The notes beneath the pieces are model-generated. The model was not told the origin of the DNA. It worked only from the letters and a program-made list of their open reading frames with translations, and made no database searches. A stretch of DNA of 19,868 bases, from positions 1-19,868 of the forward strand of contig JBNMOT010000057.1 of NCBI GenBank assembly GCA_051275515.1, read 5' to 3'. Numbering within the stretch: position 1 is the stretch's first letter; every line of letters begins with the position of its first letter. This stretch comes from Oleispira sp051275515. GTDB taxonomy: Bacteria; Pseudomonadota; Gammaproteobacteria; Pseudomonadales; Oceanobacteraceae. Positions 15,541-19,868 of this stretch are shown piece after piece. Position numbers and translations under genes: made by a program.

Positions 15541-16557
15541 ATGACGCCTACCTATTCTCAGCAGTGGCCTTTTTTAACGACGAATTACTTAAGCCAGCTA
15601 ATCACGCTCATGAAGCAGAAAGGGTTTTCTGCTGAACAAGTATTAATAAATACTCAGTTAAATGAGCAAGCAATGCGTCAGAACATTCGAATTTCGCCGA
15701 TGCAATATCATACCGTTGTCGAAAATGCACTTTCATTAAGCCAAGACCCCTTATTGGGTATTAAACATGGCCAAGGGTTAAACATGGCCAGCCATGGTTT
15801 TGTCGGTTTCGCTGCAATGGCAGCAGATGATTTAGATCAGGCGCTATCACTGGCCATTCGTTATGCTCGAACACGCACATTACTGGCGGATATTCGTTTT
15901 CACAAAGAAGATGATAGCGCAGTGGTGCAAATCAACCGCTTAGCCGCGTTGCCCAGTACTTTTCCTTTTGTTGTAGAAAACATTATTTCTAGCTTTATTG
16001 GGGTAGCGCGCTTTTTAATTAACCCACAAGATCAACTGTCAGCTGTCGTAAAGCTCAACTATTCACCGCAAGCGCCGTTAAGTGAATACGAACAATTATT
16101 GGGTGTACCGGTATTATTCAATCAACCTCATAATCAAGTCTGCTTTCCTGAGTATTTATTAGACCTTCCCGTGTCTACCGCAAATGCGGTGTCTCGTGGT
16201 TTGGCTAAGGTTGAATGTGAAAAGCTTTTAACACAAGGGGCCCAAGGACAAGATTTGGTTGTTCAGATTCGCCATCATTTGGATAACATGAACGCTTTTC
16301 CAACCCTGCCAATAATGGCTTTAGCCATGAATAGCAGCCCGAGAACCATCAACCGTCAATTGGCACAGCTCAATACGACGTATCAGCATATTTTAGAGGA
16401 CATTCGCCGTGAAAAAGCCATTGATTTACTGAGCCACTCTGCAATCAACATCGAGCACATAGCCGTTAGACTGGGCTATAACGACCCGTCGAATTTTGGC
16501 CGTGCCTTTCGTCGTTGGTTTGGAAAAAGCCCTAGAGCCTTCCGTAAAGAATTATAA
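15541..16557 (+). CDS. AraC-family transcriptional regulator (PF12625-type N-terminus)
   Basis: The 338-residue protein has an N-terminal ligand/dimerisation region of the type found in OruR/ArgR-like and other AraC regulators of lipid and alcohol genes (LITLMKQKGFSAEQVL near 20-35; GLNMASHGFVGFAAMAADDLDQAL near 79-102). The C-terminal double helix-turn-helix domain spans about 255-338: LPIMALAMNSSPRTINRQL forms the first recognition unit, and IEHIAVRLGYNDPSNFGRAFRRWFGKSP the second with the AraC signature. It is likely an activator whose effector may be a fatty acid or related compound. This is inferred from its place between fadD and a desaturase gene, both of which are candidate targets. 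The ATG at 15541 has only a weak upstream purine stretch. Confidence 0.92.
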   Translation: MTPTYSQQWPFLTTNYLSQLITLMKQKGFSAEQVLINTQLNEQAMRQNIRISPMQYHTVVENALSLSQDPLLGIKHGQGLNMASHGFVGFAAMAADDLDQALSLAIRYARTRTLLADIRFHKEDDSAVVQINRLAALPSTFPFVVENIISSFIGVARFLINPQDQLSAVVKLNYSPQAPLSEYEQLLGVPVLFNQPHNQVCFPEYLLDLPVSTANAVSRGLAKVECEKLLTQGAQGQDLVVQIRHHLDNMNAFPTLPIMALAMNSSPRTINRQLAQLNTTYQHILEDIRREKAIDLLSHSAINIEHIAVRLGYNDPSNFGRAFRRWFGKSPRAFRKEL

Positions 16558-16625
16558 AAAAATATGGCGCACCTTTTACTGTTAGAGTTTGGGGGTCATT
16601 AAAAGAGAGTATTTTGGCCAAGAGG

Positions 16626-16653
16626 TTTACTTTTAGCACTTAGTCATTAGAAT
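16626..16653 (+). promoter_or_regulatory. possible promoter of the desaturase gene
   Basis: TTTACT (16626-16631), a 16-bp spacer and TAGAAT (16648-16653) lie in the 145-bp gap after the AraC-type gene. The start site would be near 16660, downstream of the alternative TTG start at 16658, which supports the ATG at 16703. A weak -35 is what one expects at an activator-dependent promoter. Confidence 0.45.
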
Positions 16654-16702
16654 ATTATTGGTAAAGACATTATCAACCACAATAAAAAAGCCACAACATA
16701 CC

Positions 16703-17788
16703 ATGAACAGCTTACGTCACAACAATGATCAGCGCCCATTACAAACAGACCTAAGAGAAGCCGTTAATCGCTATTTCCAAGAAAACAAGCTTGCTAAAAC
16801 AGGTGATAACGCACTTTATCGCAAAGCCATTATTATTTTATTCATGCACATCTCTTCTTATGCCTGTTTTTTCATACTATCAGAGCCTTATACTTGGTTA
16901 GCTTGGACATTCCATGGCTTCACTACCGCCTTGATTGGCTTTAATATTATGCACGATGGCGCTCACGGAAGTTTTTCTAAAAATAAAACACTCAACTCTT
17001 TGGCCGCTCATTCTTTTAATGCTATCGGTAGCAATGCATTTTACTGGAAACAAAAACATAATTTAAATCACCATCCTTACACTAACGTTGCAGCAGCAGA
17101 TGAAGACATTGAAGCTTTTGGCTTATTACGCATGAGTCCAGACAAACCACGCTATTGGTTCCACCGCTGGCAACATATCTATGCCTGGGTACTGTATCCA
17201 TTAACCAGTTTATTTTGGTTCTTCGTATTAGATTTTTTGGCTTACACTAATCAAAAAATTGCTGAGCAAACGTTCTCACAAAAATACCAAACAAAAGATT
17301 CCGCTATCTTTTGGCTGAGCAAAGCCTTTTACATCACACTTTATTTAATTTTTCCCAGTTACTTTTTAGGTTGGGAAACCGTATTTATTGGCTTTTTATG
17401 CCTGCATGCGGTGATGGGGGTTTTATTCGCAGTGGTTTTTCAGCTTGCACATGTCGTCGATAAAACTGAATTTCCTCAGCCAGATCAACATGGCAACCTG
17501 CCTCACGAATGGGCGGTTCATCAACTTGCCACTACGGCTGATTTTGCGCCAACCAGTAAGCTTACGACCTGGTGCGTAGGGGGGTTGAATTTTCAAGTTG
17601 AACACCATTTATTTCCTAAAATTAGCCACACCCACTACCCAGAGCTGCATAAAATAACCCGTCAGGTTTGCGCAGAGAATGGGGTTGAACACCATGAATA
17701 TAGCAGTGTAGGGCAGGCTATTTTAGGGCATATAAGGCACTTGAAATCGATGGGAAGATCTGAGCCGCTTCAAGTAGTTCAAGCTTAA
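16703..17788 (+). CDS. membrane fatty acid desaturase (acyl-lipid, front-end-type His boxes)
   Basis: The 361-residue membrane protein has hydrophobic segments near 42-60, 66-82, 163-181, 203-221 and 226-246. All three histidine boxes of the di-iron desaturases are present: HDGAH (84-88), HNLNHH (119-124) and QVEHH (298-302). Gln in the third box is characteristic of the linoleoyl-CoA/delta-6 and acyl-lipid branch. It has no cytochrome b5 domain, so electrons must come from a separate ferredoxin or flavoprotein, none of which is encoded nearby. It should introduce a double bond into membrane acyl chains; regiochemistry cannot be read. The ATG at 16703 lacks a good Shine-Dalgarno. An in-frame TTG at 16658 is less likely given the predicted promoter. 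It follows the AraC-type gene in the same direction. Confidence 0.9.
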   Translation: MNSLRHNNDQRPLQTDLREAVNRYFQENKLAKTGDNALYRKAIIILFMHISSYACFFILSEPYTWLAWTFHGFTTALIGFNIMHDGAHGSFSKNKTLNSLAAHSFNAIGSNAFYWKQKHNLNHHPYTNVAAADEDIEAFGLLRMSPDKPRYWFHRWQHIYAWVLYPLTSLFWFFVLDFLAYTNQKIAEQTFSQKYQTKDSAIFWLSKAFYITLYLIFPSYFLGWETVFIGFLCLHAVMGVLFAVVFQLAHVVDKTEFPQPDQHGNLPHEWAVHQLATTADFAPTSKLTTWCVGGLNFQVEHHLFPKISHTHYPELHKITRQVCAENGVEHHEYSSVGQAILGHIRHLKSMGRSEPLQVVQA

Positions 17789-17924
17789 GAAACGTTAATT
17801 TCTACCTCCTTGTTGATAACCCAAGCCAAGCAGATTATCTTAGCGCGCCTGTCTTCTTTGGAGAGCAGGCATATTTGCACCAACAGAAAATTCTTCAGCT
17901 CGTTTTAGTATTAGGTAATGGTTT

Positions 17925-18431
17925 ATGGAATATCCGCAGTTTTTAGTGATTGATGCCAGCTCTTACGAGCTCGACGGACACCCCATTGCTATTGCTTGGT
18001 CGTTAACCGATGGCACCATTAAAAGCACCCTTCTTCAGCCAGAAGAAAATTGGCATGAATGGGATATAGGCCTAGAAGACTTGCATGGCATGACCCAAGA
18101 GATACTCATTCAGTCGGGCGAACCCGTTTGGGAAGCGATTAAAGAGTTTGAATTTGATTGTGAAAATTCCATTTATCTAGTGCAAGATGCTGAACGTACC
18201 ATGGAACTGTTAGAGCGCATGTATGACGCTTACGATAAAGAACCAGGCTCAGATTTAATCGGCATTCATGAATGGCACAAGAGTGAAACGGAAGAACGCT
18301 ACCAGATGATGGAAGACATACGCAGCGACCTTGAGCTCAGCCCGTATCGCTGCGAAGACAATGTTCGCTTGATGTTGGAAATGTGGGCACGCGCGAACGA
18401 TGGGACTCATCGCAGCCCGCTGCACGACTAA
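17925..18431 (+). CDS. small exonuclease-fold protein, apparently catalytically degenerate
   Basis: This 168-residue acidic cytosolic protein has the outline of a short DnaQ-like exonuclease family: FLVIDASSYELDGHPIAIAW at the first strand pair, then a WHEWD...LHGMTQEIL stretch (the WD...HGIS segment), LVQDAERTMELLERMYDAY and RCEDNVRLMLEMW near the end. Compared from memory with active members (FxDxEASS, SDAPxxD, HRAxxDV), the key acids look changed: Val8 for the first Asp, Asp10 for Glu, Met for the middle Asp, Tyr for His and Asn for the last Asp. The protein may thus bind nucleic acid or a partner without cutting. This comparison is by eye and needs an alignment. It ends 11 bp from the convergent hda stop. 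AGG lies about 9 nt before the ATG. Confidence 0.7.
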   Translation: MEYPQFLVIDASSYELDGHPIAIAWSLTDGTIKSTLLQPEENWHEWDIGLEDLHGMTQEILIQSGEPVWEAIKEFEFDCENSIYLVQDAERTMELLERMYDAYDKEPGSDLIGIHEWHKSETEERYQMMEDIRSDLELSPYRCEDNVRLMLEMWARANDGTHRSPLHD

Positions 18432-18442
18432 CCGTTAAAAAC

Positions 18443-19150
18443 CTACCAATCCATGAGTTCTTTCACAAACGGTTTAGTCAACTTACGTTGCGCCGATAAC
18501 GAAGCTTGATCAAGATCGGCCAATAGATCAAACAACCCTGCCATATCACGTGGTCCACGAGTCAAAATATAACGCGCGACCTCAACACTCATATTTAAAC
18601 CACGACCACGAGCGCGTAATAACAACGACTTCAACTTATCCTCATCTTCCATAGGCTCAAGCTGATACGTAATACCCCAGCTTAAACGCGACGTTAAATC
18701 AGGAAGCACAATACCATTATTACGAGGGCTGTCTTTCGCCGCGACCAACATGCGTGAACCGGAATCACGCAGGCGATTAAATAAATGAAACAATGACTCT
18801 TCCCACTCTGGCTTTCCAGCAATTGCCTCAATATTATCCAAGGCAACCAACTGCAGAACTTCCAAATCTTCAAACACCGCAGGGTCGTAATCAACCAACT
18901 CATCCATAGGCAAGTAAACCGCCTTATGACCCAAGCCTTCAGCGTAATGGCAAGCGGCCTGCAATAAATGACTGCAACCTACCCCATTGGCGCCCCACAA
19001 ATAGATAAACGGCTCACCAGCATCGCGCCACTGATCCTGAATCGAATACACTACCTGCGCATTAGGGCCGGCAAAATAATTAGCAAAACGTGCATCATCT
19101 CTCACCGAGACGGGTAACGTTAGCTGCTGCGCTTGGGCTTCAATAGCCAT
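18443..19150 (-). CDS. hda: DnaA regulatory inactivator Hda
   Basis: The 235-residue protein is a DnaA-like AAA+ protein without the DNA-binding domain, as expected for Hda. The N-terminal QLTLPV (9-14) is the sliding-clamp-binding motif. A Walker A-like segment GANGVGCSH (53-61) has Cys where most AAA+ proteins have Lys. LVALDNIEAI (101-110) is the Walker B-type stretch, and GPRDMAGLFDLLADLD holds the sensor-2 Arg. With ADP and the DNA-loaded beta clamp, Hda stimulates DnaA-ATP hydrolysis after initiation, preventing over-initiation. GGAG lies 8 nt before the ATG. It begins 18 bp after the DUF2066 gene and is probably in one operon with it. Confidence 0.95.
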   Translation of the reverse strand: MAIEAQAQQLTLPVSVRDDARFANYFAGPNAQVVYSIQDQWRDAGEPFIYLWGANGVGCSHLLQAACHYAEGLGHKAVYLPMDELVDYDPAVFEDLEVLQLVALDNIEAIAGKPEWEESLFHLFNRLRDSGSRMLVAAKDSPRNNGIVLPDLTSRLSWGITYQLEPMEDEDKLKSLLLRARGRGLNMSVEVARYILTRGPRDMAGLFDLLADLDQASLSAQRKLTKPFVKELMDW

Positions 19151-19168
19151 TTAAAGCACTCCTAGACG

Positions 19169-19868
19169 CTACTGCGACCACTCAAATTCTTTTTCTTGTA
19201 AACTGAATAATTTATTATCCAATTGTATAATGCGCTTCACTTTATCCCAGCTTCCTTCTAGGTTTAAGTATAATTGTAGATTGTCTCTGTCTACCTGCAC
19301 CACTTCAACCAAACGTACACCAGAGATGCTCTCAAAATACGCCAATACCTTCGAATAATCACTGAAATCTTTCACTTTTTTGACCCGAATACGAATGCCC
19401 GATCGGCCATTCATCGGATCTGATTGAATCGCAAACTGATCAGCAAAAAATTTTCCCACTTCAGTTGATACATTTATTAGCGCTGCTAACGGCGAATCAC
19501 CCTCCGTTAGTATTGACAAATTCTGATCACCTTGCATAAGTATTCCCTCATACTGCCAAATACCCTCAGCAGATTGATTGAGTTTACCCGCCAGAACGGC
19601 GTCTACCTGATAACGAACAGAAGCCTCAGCAATAGCATCAGAAATAAGCCACCACAATTGATTCAGAGGCAATGCCGACTGGTCTTCAAGATCATTAATT
19701 GGCCACAATATCGGTAAGCCACGTTCAGAAAAAGCCCGACCAAGACGTGTTTGCCACTCAAGAGACTGTTCAGAAATTAATAGACGCCCACCACTATTAA
19801 CCCTATTACCCGAAGTTGTTTCATTCGTATTTGACTCAAAAATAACCGCACCTGAATCAGCAGGTAAC
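19169..19868 (-). CDS. DUF2066 domain protein, 5' end outside the window
   Basis: The reading frame stays open from the stop at 19169 to the window edge, giving 232 visible residues; the true start lies beyond 19868. The visible part includes an ISEQSLEWQTRLGRAFSERG segment, the GLPILWPINDLEDQ stretch characteristic of DUF2066, and a C-terminal domain with IRIRVKKVKDFSDYSKVLAYFESISGV and LYLNLEGSWDKVKRIIQLDNK that looks like a small ferredoxin-like beta-alpha fold. Family members are predicted exported proteins, typically found next to purM, a PerM-type AI-2E-like transporter gene and hda. Their function is unknown. An apparent TTG start at 19708 should not be taken as the beginning, because homologous sequence continues upstream of it. 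Confidence 0.85.
   Translation of the reverse strand, partial: LPADSGAVIFESNTNETTSGNRVNSGGRLLISEQSLEWQTRLGRAFSERGLPILWPINDLEDQSALPLNQLWWLISDAIAEASVRYQVDAVLAGKLNQSAEGIWQYEGILMQGDQNLSILTEGDSPLAALINVSTEVGKFFADQFAIQSDPMNGRSGIRIRVKKVKDFSDYSKVLAYFESISGVRLVEVVQVDRDNLQLYLNLEGSWDKVKRIIQLDNKLFSLQEKEFEWSQ

Noticed and set aside
16658..16702. TTG start for the desaturase adding 15 residues
   Set aside because: It has no ribosome site and lies at or before the predicted transcript start near 16660.
17847..17870. A terminator after the desaturase gene (GCCTG...CAGGC)
   Set aside because: The stem has a mismatch and wobble pairs beyond 5 bp, and no T-tract follows.
19706..19708. TTG as the real start of the DUF2066 gene
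   Set aside because: The frame is open with family-like sequence to the window edge, so the gene is simply cut.

Overview
The window looks like chromosomal DNA from a marine gammaproteobacterium, probably of the Oceanospirillales type (Oleispira/Thalassolituus/Bermanella-like). This rests on moderate GC judged by eye, the mix of fatty-acid catabolism (FadD, acyl-CoA dehydrogenase), a DUF1329 outer-membrane-associated protein, a BCCT osmolyte transporter and an acyl-lipid desaturase, and the hda-DUF2066 arrangement. The lineage call is an inference. I see no transposase, integrase, CRISPR array or rRNA. Most of the window is ordinary housekeeping and accessory metabolism.

Layout. Positions 1-300 hold two identical initiator tRNA-fMet genes on the minus strand behind a strong sigma-70-type promoter, probably the head of a rimP-nusA-infB operon lying off the left edge (inference). 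Positions 329-4866 are all minus strand: a Yip1-like membrane protein, a DUF1329 protein, an MltC-like lytic transglycosylase overlapping a small protein methyltransferase, and a ferritin-like helical protein. Positions 5031-5855 (minus) encode a TatD-family hydrolase. A small plus-strand gene at 5949 resembles the N-terminal part of a phage-associated lysozyme-like family and runs convergently into msrA. msrA lies downstream of a large acyl-CoA dehydrogenase gene, with a terminator hairpin touching the msrA ribosome binding site.

The 348-bp divergent region 8820-9167 separates the dehydrogenase from a BCCT transporter and holds a perfect dyad, nested inverted repeats and a possible interrupted small reading frame. 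The transporter ends in a clear intrinsic terminator. Next come a two-gene minus-strand unit (a cNMP-binding/CBS/DUF294 protein followed 2 nt later by a DEDDh exonuclease), another terminator, and fadD. Divergent from fadD is an AraC-type regulator followed by a three-histidine-box fatty acid desaturase, a plausible lipid-remodelling module. The right end carries a small exonuclease-like protein that seems to have lost its catalytic residues, then hda and a DUF2066 gene cut by the window edge.

No complete new multi-gene system is evident. The most promising leads are the degenerate exonuclease at 17925, the stand-alone phage-lysozyme-like remnant at 5949, the terminator-blocked leaders of msrA and the Yip1 gene, and several perfect dyads in intergenic regions that look like operators.
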